Source of the DNA: Betaproteobacteria bacterium
GTDB taxonomy: Bacteria > Pseudomonadota > Gammaproteobacteria > Burkholderiales > Casimicrobiaceae
Direction: 5' to 3'
Length of the DNA stretch: 64,000 nucleotides
NCBI GenBank assembly: GCA_013298695.1
Contig: JAAFIS010000001.1
Coordinates: 930,001 to 994,000, forward strand
Shown here piece by piece: positions 1-10,200 of this stretch. The translations under genes were made by a program, and so were the position numbers. Numbering within the stretch: position 1 is the first letter of the stretch; each line of letters opens with the position of its first letter. The notes under the pieces were generated by a model that had not been told where the DNA came from, searched no databases, and worked only from the letters and a program-made list of their open reading frames with translations.

Positions 1-215
1 GTCGAAACCAGGATCGAGAGCGAACGGTCCGACTGATACTCAAGATCGAGCAGTTCGCGCGATACAAAAGAGGCGGTTTGTACGCTTGCGCTGTGACCTA
101 CCGATTCGGTCGCCGCAGCGATTTTTACGGCAATTAACGCGAATGCAAAAAACGTTGCAAGCCTGCAAAGCGAGGCGAGAGGTTGGCGATAAAGACGAAG
201 TTTTTGCGAGCTCAT
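1..215 (-). CDS. N-terminal part of an exported protein (gene cut by window edge)
   Basis: The minus strand is open from an ATG at 215 to the window edge, about 71 codons without a stop. The first 35 residues have a basic start (MSSQKLRLYRQPLASLCR) followed by a hydrophobic stretch rich in Ala, Phe and Ile that ends at an Ala-Ala-Ala-Thr. This is the layout of a Sec signal peptide. The mature part seen so far is not recognisable. The ribosome site before the ATG is weak. The gene is divergent from the cysteine-cluster gene at 262. The reading frame and signal peptide are seen directly; that it is a real gene is an inference, and its function is unknown. Confidence 0.5.
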   Translation of the reverse strand, partial: MSSQKLRLYRQPLASLCRLATFFAFALIAVKIAAATESVGHSASVQTASFVSRELLDLEYQSDRSLSILVS

Positions 216-261
216 CAAAGCAATTTCACTATCATTCAACGCATTCGACCAAGGGGTAGTG

Positions 262-636
262 ATGAATCAGAAAATTCGGTATGACTGCAGCGAATGTCCA
301 GGGTATTGTTGCAGTTATGACTATATTGAAACGAAACCGAGCGACGTCACGCGATTGGCGAAGCACCACGGGCTCGCAGTTGACGTCGCGCGAGAGAAAT
401 TTACGAAGGAAGTTGAGCACGAAGGCGAAACGATCCGCGTGCTCAGGCATCGGAAAGATCACGTCTACAAGTCAATGTGCATGTTCTTCGATCAAGACGA
501 TCGTCGTTGCACCATTTACGAAGGTCGACCGCAGGTCTGTCGAGATTATCCCAACGGAAACACCTGCGGCTATTACAGCTTCATCAAGTTTGAACGAAAG
601 CATCAAGGCGACGACTCCTTCATCCCCTCGGCTTAA
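262..636 (+). CDS. YkgJ-type cysteine cluster protein (putative Fe/Zn binding)
   Basis: This 124-residue cytosolic protein carries the cysteine pattern of the YkgJ/UPF0153 family: C-S-E-C-P-G-Y-C-C near residues 10-17, then later Cys in MCMFF, RRCTIYEGRP and VCRDYP. The family is annotated as a zinc- or iron-chelating domain with no firmly known reaction. The ATG at 262 is chosen over the in-frame GTG at 259 because the Shine-Dalgarno AAGGGG (251-256) sits 5 bases from the ATG and only 2 from the GTG. The gene starts next to the divergent partial gene at the left edge. The family call is good; the metal and role are not established. Confidence 0.8.
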   Translation: MNQKIRYDCSECPGYCCSYDYIETKPSDVTRLAKHHGLAVDVAREKFTKEVEHEGETIRVLRHRKDHVYKSMCMFFDQDDRRCTIYEGRPQVCRDYPNGNTCGYYSFIKFERKHQGDDSFIPSA

Positions 637-716
637 CCCATGCGGCGTCTATCCCATGAGTGAGCCGTGTGGGCGAACTGTTCGCGCGCACAAAATCACA
701 ATCTAGGGAGATGGGC

Positions 717-1262
717 ATGACATTAATTAGCGGAAAATTTTCAGCGATTTCGCGAGCTGGCGCGGGGGTCGCGCGCGGCTCCGCGCTGCTTTTGTCGCTA
801 GCGGCGCTTGCAGCGTTGGTAGGGTGTGCGCAAGCGCCGACTGCGCCGATCGCCACGGCACCGGCCGCCGCAGAAGCGAAGCCAGATCTACCGCCACCCG
901 CGCCGAATAAATCCGCGACGGCCGCGCCCTCGCTACCGCCCAGCGCTACGCCACCGCCACCGTCACTACCATTGCCTGCGGTTCCTAGCGCGAGCGCGAT
1001 TGCGGTATCGGCAGCCCTCACACCCGATGGCAAACCGCGCTATGCCTGCCAAAAAGGTGGCTCCATGGAGCAGATCGTGTTGCCGCAGGGGACGGATCGC
1101 ATTTGTTCACGATTCCCAGCAATGGGGCCGTGCCAATACGAACGCGACGCTTGTCGCGCATCCGGGGGGCGCGTGATTCGGTTTGACGGCGTTGAAATTA
1201 CCAAAGATGTTGAACATGAATACGACAAGCAAGTGCAACGCTTCCGCTTAAATGCTGGGTGA
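717..1262 (+). CDS. putative lipoprotein with Pro/Ala-rich linker
   Basis: The 181-residue product starts with a basic/hydrophobic signal ending in the lipobox L-V-G-C, so Cys37 is the likely lipidated residue. A linker rich in Pro and Ala follows (about residues 38-95), then a conserved-looking domain of roughly 85 residues with four Cys (YACQKGG, ICSRF, GPCQYERDACR). It is probably anchored in the outer membrane with the Cys domain in the periplasm, but no family is recognised. The ATG at 717 is chosen because AGGGAG (705-710) lies 6 bases upstream. An upstream extension to 660 exists but has no ribosome site and would bury the signal peptide. Confidence 0.75.
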   Translation: MTLISGKFSAISRAGAGVARGSALLLSLAALAALVGCAQAPTAPIATAPAAAEAKPDLPPPAPNKSATAAPSLPPSATPPPPSLPLPAVPSASAIAVSAALTPDGKPRYACQKGGSMEQIVLPQGTDRICSRFPAMGPCQYERDACRASGGRVIRFDGVEITKDVEHEYDKQVQRFRLNAG

Positions 1263-1424
1263 CCGCGCTTCGCGAGGCGAGTACTTCGCTGCTGCGCTAT
1301 CAAAAATGACCACGAATTTCGCGCCATGAAGTCGCCGCGATAACGCCATACCGAGATATTGCCGACGTGACTGCGGGCGGCGGTTTAATCGCTTCGCTTC
1401 AAACTAAATTTACGTTTTCTAACA

Positions 1425-1988
1425 ATGCCAGCTGCCCTCCAGACGCCAATTCTTGATCCTGATTTTTTGAAATCGCGCATCCGTACGGTGCCTGATTGGC
1501 CGCAGGCGGGTGTGCAGTTCCGCGACATCACACCGCTGCTACAGGATGCGAAGGTGCTCCGGGTGTTGATTGACACCTTCGTGCATCGCTACATGGGCGA
1601 AAAAATTGATCGAGTTGCGGGCCTTGATGCGCGTGGCTTCATCCTGGGCGCGATCATTGCCTATGAGCTTAACGTGGGCTTCATCCCGATCCGGAAGAAG
1701 GGCAAGTTACCGTTCAAAACGTTACAAGAGGAATACGAGCTTGAGTACGGTAGCGCAACGGTCGAGATTCATGCCGATGCGTGTAAGCCGGGCGAACGAG
1801 TGCTGCTGGTTGATGACCTCATTGCCACCGGCGGCACCATGATGGCTGGGATGAAACTGTTGCAACGGCTAGGTGCGACGGTCGTCGAGGGCGCGGTCAT
1901 TGTTGATCTGCCGGAGCTTGGTGGATCAACGCTCTTGCGCGATGCGGGGTTACCGTTGTTCACCGTTTGCTCGTTTGAAGGCGCGTAG
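1425..1988 (+). CDS. apt: adenine phosphoribosyltransferase
   Basis: Apt makes AMP from adenine and PRPP in purine salvage, in the cytosol. The 187-residue length fits the family. The PRPP-binding motif [14 protein letters not shown] is at about residues 126-139. The N-terminal segment [25 protein letters not shown] and the [10 protein letters not shown] segment are typical of Apt. No strong ribosome site is visible before the ATG at 1425. The gene stands alone between the lipoprotein and gspD. The call is very secure. Confidence 0.96.
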   Translation: MPAALQTPILDPDFLKSRIRTVPDWPQAGVQFRDITPLLQDAKVLRVLIDTFVHRYMGEKIDRVAGLDARGFILGAIIAYELNVGFIPIRKKGKLPFKTLQEEYELEYGSATVEIHADACKPGERVLLVDDLIATGGTMMAGMKLLQRLGATVVEGAVIVDLPELGGSTLLRDAGLPLFTVCSFEGA

Positions 1989-2296
1989 CCCGCAGAAGCG
2001 CACTGATTTAATCTGTCAGCTAATTTCACAAAACGCCAATTTATTTGGGCGATAGACGTAAAAAATAGCGTAAACGAAAAGTAGTATAAACTTCTTTTTA
2101 GCCCAATGAAAACGTCGATCGGATCGAATAGATAAGTTGCCAGTCGCGCGAAACGCGTCCTCCGCATTGGCGCGATTTTGCAAGCACGCGGCGTGTTGTA
2201 ACCGGGTCGTCACAAACGCTTGCCGTGCGCGGGAAAACACTCGCGTTGCCTCGCGTTTGCCCCGAAAGCGCGTTGCCACCGATGCTAAACTGCCGC
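1989..2296. other. apt-gspD intergenic region
   Basis: These 308 bases contain no convincing gene. They hold an imperfect copy of the window's CGCCCAATT-type palindrome (CGCCAATTTATTTGGGCG, about 2034-2051) and a half-site TTAGCCCAATGAAA near 2098-2111. The gspD reading frame can be extended upstream into this region, but without a ribosome site or signal peptide. The promoter of the gsp genes should lie here; no clear -35/-10 pair could be assigned by eye. Confidence 0.6.
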
Positions 2297-4486
2297 ATGA
2301 CTCGACCCCTGTTTTCTCTCTCAACACGCGCTGTGTTCAACCGGTTTAACGCGCTCGCTGCCGCTTTGGCGAGTGCGCTTGTTTTCGCGCAACCGCTCAC
2401 CCTTAATTTTGTTGACGCCGATATCGACGTGGTGGCGAAAGCGGTCGGTGAAATTACCGGTAAAACCTTCGTGCTCGATCAGCGCGTCAAAGGCAAGATC
2501 AACATTCAGTCGTCACAAGGCGTGGCGCCAAGCCTGGCTTATCCCACGTTTTTAGCTGCGCTCCGAATGGCCGGATTTGCAGTGGTGGAATCGGGAAACA
2601 TCGTTCGTATCGTGCCTGAGGGCGACGCGAAATCGCTTCCTACGCCCGTGGGCAACGCGAGCGCTGGCGTGATCGCAACTAAAGTGCTGCCGCTGATGAA
2701 TCAATCAGCGGCGCAAATTGCGAACGCCGTACGGCCCATGATGTCCGCGGCAAACATTAACGCGCTCGTGGTGTATGCCCCCGGAAATGCGCTCATCGTT
2801 ACCGATTACAGCGACAACATTCGCCGAATCGAAGCGCTCATTGCACGACTGGACACGCCAAGTGTGGCTCCAGCAGAGCTTATTGTTTTGAATCACGCCA
2901 GTGCGCTTGATGTGGTGGCAACGGTGGGCCGTGTGTTTACCGACGTTGCGATTGCCAGTGGCGTCGCTGATGCTCGCGACCGCTTAACGATTACTGCCGA
3001 TGCGCGCAGCAATGCCGTCATCGTTCGCAGCGAAGACAGCAACCGATTGTTTCGCGTGAAAGCGCTGATTGCAGATCTGGATAAACCGTCGGCCGCGCCT
3101 GGGAACATTCGAATCGTTTACCTGAAACATGCCGATGCCACTCAGGTTGCACAAACGCTTCGCCGCGTGCTTGGCGCCGAAGGTGGCGGCGCGCCAACGC
3201 CGAGCGCTGCACAAACCCAAGCCTCACCCTTTGCATCGCTGCTCCCGACAAATTCACCCGGCGCGAGCGCGCAGCCTTCAGCATTGAGTAGTGCGGTCGC
3301 CTCGCTCAACGGTGCGGGATCGGCACACACGTTTAACGCGAGCGGTAGCCTCCCGCAGCTCTCAGCGAACTCGCAAACTGCGTTCACTGCGGGCGGCGCG
3401 ACGGTGTACGCGGATACCGCAACCAACTCGCTGGTGATTTCCGCGCCCACCGCGACTTACAACAATCTGCGCTCGGTCATCGAGCAGCTCGACGTGCGCC
3501 GTGCGCAAGTGTTCATCGAAGCCGTGATTGCGGAGGTCACTGCAGACCGTGCGGCCGAATTTGGTATCCAGTGGCAAGCGCTCGAGGGCTTAAACAAGAG
3601 CAATACGCAAGGCTTCGGAGGCACCAATTTCGGAGGCCAGGGCACCAACATTCTGCAGCTCTCTGCCGACCCGACGTCCGCAGGTAGAGGCTTGAATCTG
3701 GGTCTGGTGCGCGGCGCGTTTACCTTCCGTGGGGTTGAGATTGCCAATCTTGGTTTGTTAGTTCGCGCGCTGCAAAATGATTCGTCGTCGAACGTGCTTT
3801 CTACGACAACGCTATTGGCGCTGGATAACGAAGAAGCCCGCTTTTCGAGCGGTCAAAACGTGCCGTTGCTCACTGGCGCGTTTCAAGCAACGGGCTCGAG
3901 CAACAACGGCAACACGCCGTTTCAAACTATTGAGCGCAAAGACATCGGTTTAATTCTTCGCGTGCGACCGCTCATCACCGATGCGGGCACCATTCGTTTG
4001 CAGCTGTTTCAAGAGGTTTCGACGATTGGAGATCCGATCGTGGCAACCCAGCAAAACATCGTCGGCACTTTCAATATCAACAAGCGTGTGCTTGAAAGCA
4101 CGGTGCTTGCCGACGACGGCCAGATCGTGGTGCTCGGTGGTTTGCTGCAAGAGGGTTTGACCAACGGACAAGACAAAGTGCCGGTGCTCGGCGATGCGCC
4201 CTTGATCGGTGGCTTGTTTCGCTACGACACGCGCAAGCGCAACAAAACGAACTTGATGGTGTTTCTGCGTCCAACGGTGTTGCGTGATGCGGTGCGTACG
4301 GGCGCGATTTCCGTGGATCGCTACCAAGCGCTCGGTCGTGAGCAAATGCAAAACGAAGCCCCGCCGCGCCCGATGCTGCCTCCGATGAGCAATCCTGTGC
4401 TGCCATTCGCGGCACCTGCTTCGCCGACCCCGACCCCTACCAGTACGCCGCCCTCGCCGCCTGCGAGCGGAACCCCCGCAAAGTAG
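2297..4486 (+). CDS. gspD: type II secretion system secretin GspD
   Basis: GspD forms the outer-membrane ring through which folded proteins leave the periplasm. The product is 729 residues from the chosen ATG at 2297, which gives a signal peptide (MTRPLFSLSTRAVFN, a hydrophobic stretch, then VFAQP). The frame opens further upstream but would put the signal inside the protein. After it comes the N0 domain (LNFVDADIDVVAKAVGEITG), several N-domain repeats with paired I/V-R-I-x-x-L-I-x-x-L-D motifs, and the secretin core from about residue 420. It ends with the typical PVLGDAPLIGGLFR segment and a Pro-rich tail. It precedes gspE by 14 bases. GspC and the pseudopilins are not adjacent. Confidence 0.95.
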   Translation: MTRPLFSLSTRAVFNRFNALAAALASALVFAQPLTLNFVDADIDVVAKAVGEITGKTFVLDQRVKGKINIQSSQGVAPSLAYPTFLAALRMAGFAVVESGNIVRIVPEGDAKSLPTPVGNASAGVIATKVLPLMNQSAAQIANAVRPMMSAANINALVVYAPGNALIVTDYSDNIRRIEALIARLDTPSVAPAELIVLNHASALDVVATVGRVFTDVAIASGVADARDRLTITADARSNAVIVRSEDSNRLFRVKALIADLDKPSAAPGNIRIVYLKHADATQVAQTLRRVLGAEGGGAPTPSAAQTQASPFASLLPTNSPGASAQPSALSSAVASLNGAGSAHTFNASGSLPQLSANSQTAFTAGGATVYADTATNSLVISAPTATYNNLRSVIEQLDVRRAQVFIEAVIAEVTADRAAEFGIQWQALEGLNKSNTQGFGGTNFGGQGTNILQLSADPTSAGRGLNLGLVRGAFTFRGVEIANLGLLVRALQNDSSSNVLSTTTLLALDNEEARFSSGQNVPLLTGAFQATGSSNNGNTPFQTIERKDIGLILRVRPLITDAGTIRLQLFQEVSTIGDPIVATQQNIVGTFNINKRVLESTVLADDGQIVVLGGLLQEGLTNGQDKVPVLGDAPLIGGLFRYDTRKRNKTNLMVFLRPTVLRDAVRTGAISVDRYQALGREQMQNEAPPRPMLPPMSNPVLPFAAPASPTPTPTSTPPSPPASGTPAK

Positions 4487-4500
4487 CGCGCGATTTGACG

Positions 4501-5979
4501 ATGTCCGACAGCTCGCTTCCGTTCGAACTAGCGCAAGAATATGGTGTGGTGATCGTGGGCGAGGAGGGCGCGACGCTGCTCGCCGCCACGGCACCGCACA
4601 TGACGCTCGCGACACTCGCCGCGGCGCGGGAGCGTCTTGGCAAACCGCTACGACCTACCGCCGTGAGCCACGATGAATTTGCGCTGAAACTGCGCACGGC
4701 CTACAGCGGCGCAGCAAGGGTCGAAGCCCTTTCGCGCGGTTCACCCACAGCCAGTCAATTGCCTGCCGAATCGCGCAACGTGATCGACGCGGAAGACTTG
4801 TTGGCGCAGGCCAGTGCGGCTGACGCACCCGCCGTTCGCTTGCTTGCCGATCTGCTGCGAAACGCGCTTGCGCAAGGTGCGTCCGACATTCACATTGATG
4901 CAACGGAGACTGGAGCCCGAGTACGCTTTCGGATCGACGGCGTGTTACGTGACGTAGAAACCATTGACGTGTCGCTGCACGCTGCGATGATCGCGCGCTG
5001 TAAAGTCATGGCGAACTTGGATATTGCCGAGCGTCGCTTGCCGCAGGATGGGCGATTGCAAGTACTGATCGCGGGGCGCCGGGTTGATGTGCGCGTGGCC
5101 ACATTGCCGACCCAACATGGCGAGCGCGCGGTGCTCAGATTGCTTGACACTGCAGCCGCAGCGCTTGATTTCAATGTGCTTGGCATGCCGCAAGAAATCC
5201 AGAGCGCGCTGCGCGATGCGGTACGCATGCCAAACGGTTTGGTATTGGTCACTGGACCCACGGGCTCGGGAAAAACGACGACGCTGTATGCGGCAGTGAG
5301 CGAACTTGACCGCGCCACGCTCAACGTCGTGAGCGTCGAAGACCCGGTAGAGTACGCGCTTGACCGTGTTGCACAAACTCAAGTCAATCCGCGCATTGAA
5401 TTGACCTTCGCGCGAGCGCTGCGCTCGATCTTGCGCCACGATCCCGATGTGATTATCGTGGGTGAAATTCGCGATAAAGAGACGGCTGAAATTGCTATAC
5501 AAGCCGCATTAACTGGGCATTTGGTGCTCGCTTCGCTGCATACCAACTCAGCCGGTGCCGCCGTGACTCGCCTTGTTGAAATGGGCGTTGAGCCGTATTT
5601 GTTGGCCTCATGTTTACGCGGCGTACTGGCGCAGCGTTTGGTGCGGCGACTTTGCGTGAAATGCGCAACTGCCGCGCCACCTACGCGCGAAGAGAAAGCG
5701 CTTCTCAACGCTCACAAGATCGCCATCCCCGAAAAGCTTTACGCGCCACGCGGCTGTGAAGCCTGTGGCGATCGCGGCTATCGCGGCCGCTTCGGTCTGT
5801 ACCGGTGGCTGCCGTTAACCTCCGACATGAGCCGGGCAATTCATGAGCGCGCACGGGACACCGAATTCGAAGCGCTCGCTTCTGCGCAGGGGTTTGCAAC
5901 CTTGGCAACCGGTGCCGCTCCCGCGCTTGCGCGTGGCGACACCTCGCTGTCTGAAGTGTTGCGCGTGGTGTCAATTTAG
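4501..5979 (+). CDS. gspE: type II secretion system ATPase GspE
   Basis: GspE is the cytosolic hexameric ATPase that powers pseudopilus assembly. The 492-residue product has the Walker A motif GPTGSGKTTT at about residues 252-261, Asp-rich boxes, a Walker B region near ILRHDPDVIIVGEIRD, and HLVLASLHTNSA. A tetracysteine zinc motif (CVKC near 384 and CEAC near 419) marks it as GspE rather than a PilT retraction ATPase. PilB is a possible alternative, but the gspD and gspF neighbours decide. The ATG at 4501 is chosen over a TTG at 4495. It follows gspD by 14 bases and gspF by 2, so one operon is likely. Confidence 0.95.
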   Translation: MSDSSLPFELAQEYGVVIVGEEGATLLAATAPHMTLATLAAARERLGKPLRPTAVSHDEFALKLRTAYSGAARVEALSRGSPTASQLPAESRNVIDAEDLLAQASAADAPAVRLLADLLRNALAQGASDIHIDATETGARVRFRIDGVLRDVETIDVSLHAAMIARCKVMANLDIAERRLPQDGRLQVLIAGRRVDVRVATLPTQHGERAVLRLLDTAAAALDFNVLGMPQEIQSALRDAVRMPNGLVLVTGPTGSGKTTTLYAAVSELDRATLNVVSVEDPVEYALDRVAQTQVNPRIELTFARALRSILRHDPDVIIVGEIRDKETAEIAIQAALTGHLVLASLHTNSAGAAVTRLVEMGVEPYLLASCLRGVLAQRLVRRLCVKCATAAPPTREEKALLNAHKIAIPEKLYAPRGCEACGDRGYRGRFGLYRWLPLTSDMSRAIHERARDTEFEALASAQGFATLATGAAPALARGDTSLSEVLRVVSI

Positions 5980-5981
5980 CG

Positions 5982-7178
5982 ATGAAGTTTCGCTACGAAG
6001 CGCTCTCAAGCTCAGGGCAACGAGACGTCGGCCTGATTTCGGCGCGTGACGAACGAAGCGCACTCAAGGCGCTCGCGGCGCAAGGTCTTACCGCCGTTGC
6101 TATCAATGCACAGGCGGATACTGATACATCGAGATCGCGGTCAACGCGTGTCAGCGCGAGCGAACGTGCGCTCGCAGTCCGGCAGCTCGCGGGATTGCTT
6201 GAAGGCGGCGTCACGCTTGCCCATGCACTACGATCCGTGGCCAACAACACTGAGTCCGGTGGTGTCGCGCGCGAGCTAGATGCCGTGCAGCAGGCCGTCA
6301 CCGCCGGAGAAACGCTCAAGTCGGCGTTTTCGCGCGCGCCGAAGCTCTTCCCCACGGTCGAGCAGCAAGTCGTGGTGGCGGGCGCTGAGGCCGGTGACCT
6401 CGCCCGAGTGTTGCTGCGATTGGCGGATTACTTCGAAGCACGAGATGTGTTGCGTGGTCGACTCATTGGCGCTTTAGTTTATCCAGCGCTCGTGGGCGTC
6501 GTTGCGCTCGGCGTGATCGCTGCGTTATTGGTGTTCGTGATGCCGCAAATCGTGTCGGCGTTCACCCAAACGAAGCAAACCTTGCCCTGGCTGACTCGCG
6601 CTTTGATCGCGCTTGCCGGATTCATGAAGGCAAACGGCGTTTGGGTGTTGATTGCGGTGATCAGCGCGATTGTCGCTGCAGTGGGGTTGGCGCGCGGCCC
6701 GCTCAAATCAAAGGCGCTCAAACTGCTTCGCCGCGTGCCGCTAATCGGTGCGCTTGCTCAAAGCGCGGATGAGGTACGCACCTTGTCAACACTAGCGATG
6801 CTCACCGAGAGCGCGGTTCCGCTGCCGCGAGCGCTTTCTGCGGCGGCCGAGACCGCGCGGTTTCCCGAAAACGTCATGCGCTATCGTGCAGCTCGCGAAG
6901 CTATTGAACGCGGTTCCGGCGTTGCGCAGGCGCTGTCCGACACTCAAGCGGTGGACGGTATGACGCTGGAATTGGTTAGGCAAGGGGAAAACGTCGGCGC
7001 TGTGCCCGCCGCGTTTGCTAAGGCTGCCCATTTGAAGAACCAATCGCTGGAACGACGGCTACAGTGGTTTGCAACGCTCGTTGAGCCGGTCATGATTTTG
7101 ATTTTGGGTGCTGTGGTGTTGGTGCTGGTATTGGCGGTGATGCTTCCAATTGTTACGCTCAATTCAACGGTTCGCTAA
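5982..7178 (+). CDS. gspF: type II secretion system inner-membrane platform protein GspF
   Basis: GspF is the polytopic inner-membrane protein that couples GspE to the pseudopilus. The product is 398 residues, the usual length. It starts MKFRYEALSSSGQ and has two T2SSF domains (about residues 65-190 and 265-390). Hydrophobic segments are at about 165-190, 215-235 and 365-390, the last being VMILILGAVVLVLVLAVML. Only 2 bases separate it from gspE, consistent with translational coupling. The next gene downstream is unrelated, so the operon seems to end here without gspG-M. Confidence 0.95.
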   Translation: MKFRYEALSSSGQRDVGLISARDERSALKALAAQGLTAVAINAQADTDTSRSRSTRVSASERALAVRQLAGLLEGGVTLAHALRSVANNTESGGVARELDAVQQAVTAGETLKSAFSRAPKLFPTVEQQVVVAGAEAGDLARVLLRLADYFEARDVLRGRLIGALVYPALVGVVALGVIAALLVFVMPQIVSAFTQTKQTLPWLTRALIALAGFMKANGVWVLIAVISAIVAAVGLARGPLKSKALKLLRRVPLIGALAQSADEVRTLSTLAMLTESAVPLPRALSAAAETARFPENVMRYRAAREAIERGSGVAQALSDTQAVDGMTLELVRQGENVGAVPAAFAKAAHLKNQSLERRLQWFATLVEPVMILILGAVVLVLVLAVMLPIVTLNSTVR

Positions 7179-7271
7179 ACGCTCGTTGCAGTAAACCGGA
7201 CCCGTGAGAGACTTAGCGAAACCGTTTCGGCATGCGTTTTGCTCGGATGAGACGGAATACAGGACTTGTCA

Positions 7272-10200
7272 ATGTCAATTCACGTCGCACTGAACCACGT
7301 TACGCACTATCACTACGATCGACTGGTCAACCTCGGTCCGCAGATTGTGCGCCTGCGACCCGCGCCACATTGCCGCACCCGAGTGCTCTCGTACAGCCAG
7401 CGCATTGAGCCGGTGAACCACTTTTGTAACTGGCAGCAAGACCCGTTTGCAAACTACATGGCAAGGCTCGTGTTTCCCGAAAAAACACGCGAGTTAAAAG
7501 TCACAGTTGATGTCGTGGCTGAGATGGCGGTGTACAACCCGTTTGACTTTTTCTTGGAACCCGCAGCAGAGCAATTCCCGTTTCAGTACGATGCTGCGTC
7601 GAATCAGGAGCTTGCGCCCTATCTCGCAACGCTTCCACTGACTCCGCTCGTAGCAAATTACCTGGAAAGGATCGACCGTCGGGCGCGTCGGACGATTGAT
7701 TTTTTAGTGGAATTGAACGCGATGCTGTATCGCGATCTCGCGTATGTCATCCGCATGGAGCCCGGCGTACAAACGCCAGAGCAAACGCTCACGCTTAAAT
7801 CAGGTTCATGTCGCGATTCGGGATGGCTGCTCGTACAGCTGTTTAGGCATCTTGGACTAGCGGCGCGGTTCGCGTCGGGCTACTTGATTCAGCTCACGCC
7901 CGACGTCAAATCGCTCGATGGTCCGAGTGGTACCGAACGAGATTTCACCGACTTGCACGCGTGGTGCGAAGTGTTTCTGCCGGGCGCGGGCTGGATTGGT
8001 CTTGATCCCACGTCGGGATTGCTCGCGGGCGAAGGACATCTACCGCTGGCCTGCACGCCGCAGCCGTCCTCTGCAGCGCCGATCGAAGGTGGTGTTGATC
8101 CTTGCGAAGTCACGTTTTCCCACTCGATGAGCGTGAAGCGCATTTACGAGGCTCCGCGTGTGACCAAGCCTTACACCGACGCGCAGTGGAGCGAGGTGCT
8201 TGCGCTAGGAGACACTGTGGATCGCGATCTCAAAGAGAGCGACGTTCGCTTGACGATGGGCGGCGAACCGACGTTTGTCGCGAACTCAGATCGCGATGCT
8301 GCTGAATGGAATATTGCGGCGCTCGGACCTACCAAATTGAAATACGCCCACGCCATGCTGCGCAAGATGTTTGAGCGATATGGCAAGGGTGGCGCGCTTC
8401 ACTTTGGACAAGGAAAGTGGTATCCCGGCGAACAATTGCCGCGGTGGGCGCTCACGCTGTTCTGGCGCACGGATGGCGTCCCAATTTGGCAAAACCCTTC
8501 GCGTTTCTCACAGGACAAGCCAGCGACTGCGTATACCGTTGAAGACGCGGCTAAGTTCGTCAAAGAGCTCGCAAAACAACTTCGCATCGCCGATGACACG
8601 ATGGTTCCTGGCTACGAAGACGCGCTGTACTACGTGTGGCGAGAGCGCAAACTTCCGGTGAACGTGACGGCCATAGATTCGCGGATCGACGACGAAATTG
8701 AGCGGGCGCGCTTGCGCAATGTGTTCAGCGCTAGCCTGAAAAAAGTTGTGGGCTACGTATTGCCGCTGGTAGTTGACGAAGAGGCTAACGCAAAAGAGGC
8801 CGCAAAAAAGCACGCACTTTCACCGCTTTCGCAAAAGCTTGTGAGCCACTGGCAAACCGGTCACTGGTATTTCCGCGATAACGCGATGTTTTTGGTGCCA
8901 GGCGATTCTGCGATGGGCTATCGATTGCCGCTCGATACGCTGCCCTGGGTCGCTCCAGAGGATCGCGACGTGTCAGCTGAGCGCGACCCATTTGAGACCC
9001 TCGATGCGATGGGCGAACCGGCACACCCATCCGAGGAAACGGGCTCGAAGAGTAAATCGTCGCTGACTCACCCACCAGCTGCGTTCGAATCCGCAAAGCT
9101 ATTGGTTCGCACCGCGCTTTGCGTCGAAGTAAGGAATGGCGCGCTGCATGTATTTATGCCGCCTGCGTCGCGCATTGAAGACTATTTGGCATTGATTGCC
9201 GCAGTTGAATCCGCGTGCGCAGTGCTGCATGTTTCCATCATTCTTGAGGGCTATCCGCCGCCCCGCGATCCTCGCGTGAAGGTGCTACAAGTCACTCCCG
9301 ATCCCGGTGTCGTTGAGGTCAATATCCAGCCCGTGTCGCAGTGGCGGGAGCTAGTTGAGAACACAGAGTATTTGTATGAGGCCGCATTTGAAGAGCGCAT
9401 GAGCGCGGAGAAATTTGCGCTTGATGGTCGTCATACCGGTACTGGAGGCGGCAATCATTTTGTGCTTGGCGGCGCAACGCCTGCGGATTCGCCTTTCTTG
9501 CGCAAACCCGAACTTCTCGCTTCATTGATTGCGTATTGGCACAACCATCCAAGCCTTTCTTACTTGTTTAGCGGATTATTTATTGGGCCGACCAGCCAAG
9601 CGCCTCGCGTCGACGAAGCACGCAATGATCAGCTCTACGAGCTCGAGATTGCTTTTCAGGAAATCGTAAACGCCCGCAAATTGCATAAGGATGCGATGCC
9701 GCCGTGGCTCGTCGATCGTGCGCTGCGCAACATCTTGATCGATGTCACCGGCAACACCCACCGCAGCGAGTTTTGCATTGACAAAATGTATTCGCCCGAC
9801 GGCAGCACAGGTCGGCTCGGCCTTTTGGAGTTGCGTGCCTTTGAGATGCCGCCTCATGCACGGATGAGTATCGTGCAACAACTTCTGCTTCGAGCGCTTG
9901 TCGCGCGATTCTGGCGACAACCGAAGTTTCACGCGCTGTCTCGATGGGGAACCTCGCTGCATGACCGGTTCATGTTGCCAAACTTCGTAAAACTTGATTT
10001 TGAAGACGTTTTGGCTGATTTGCGTCTGCCCGAAAACGGCGGCTACGCGTTCGATCCGGGCTGGTTTGCGCCGCACTTCGAGTTTCGGTTTCCGCTCTGC
10101 GGCGAACTCAACGCAATGGGCATGTCGCTTGCGATCCGCGCCGCTCTAGAACCGTGGCACGTCATGGGCGAAGAAAATAGTGGCGGTGGAACAGCGCGCT

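Noticed and set aside
3950-4615. Long minus-strand frame of 221 codons across gspD and gspE
   Set aside because: It is antisense to two well conserved genes, very Arg-rich, and has no family features.
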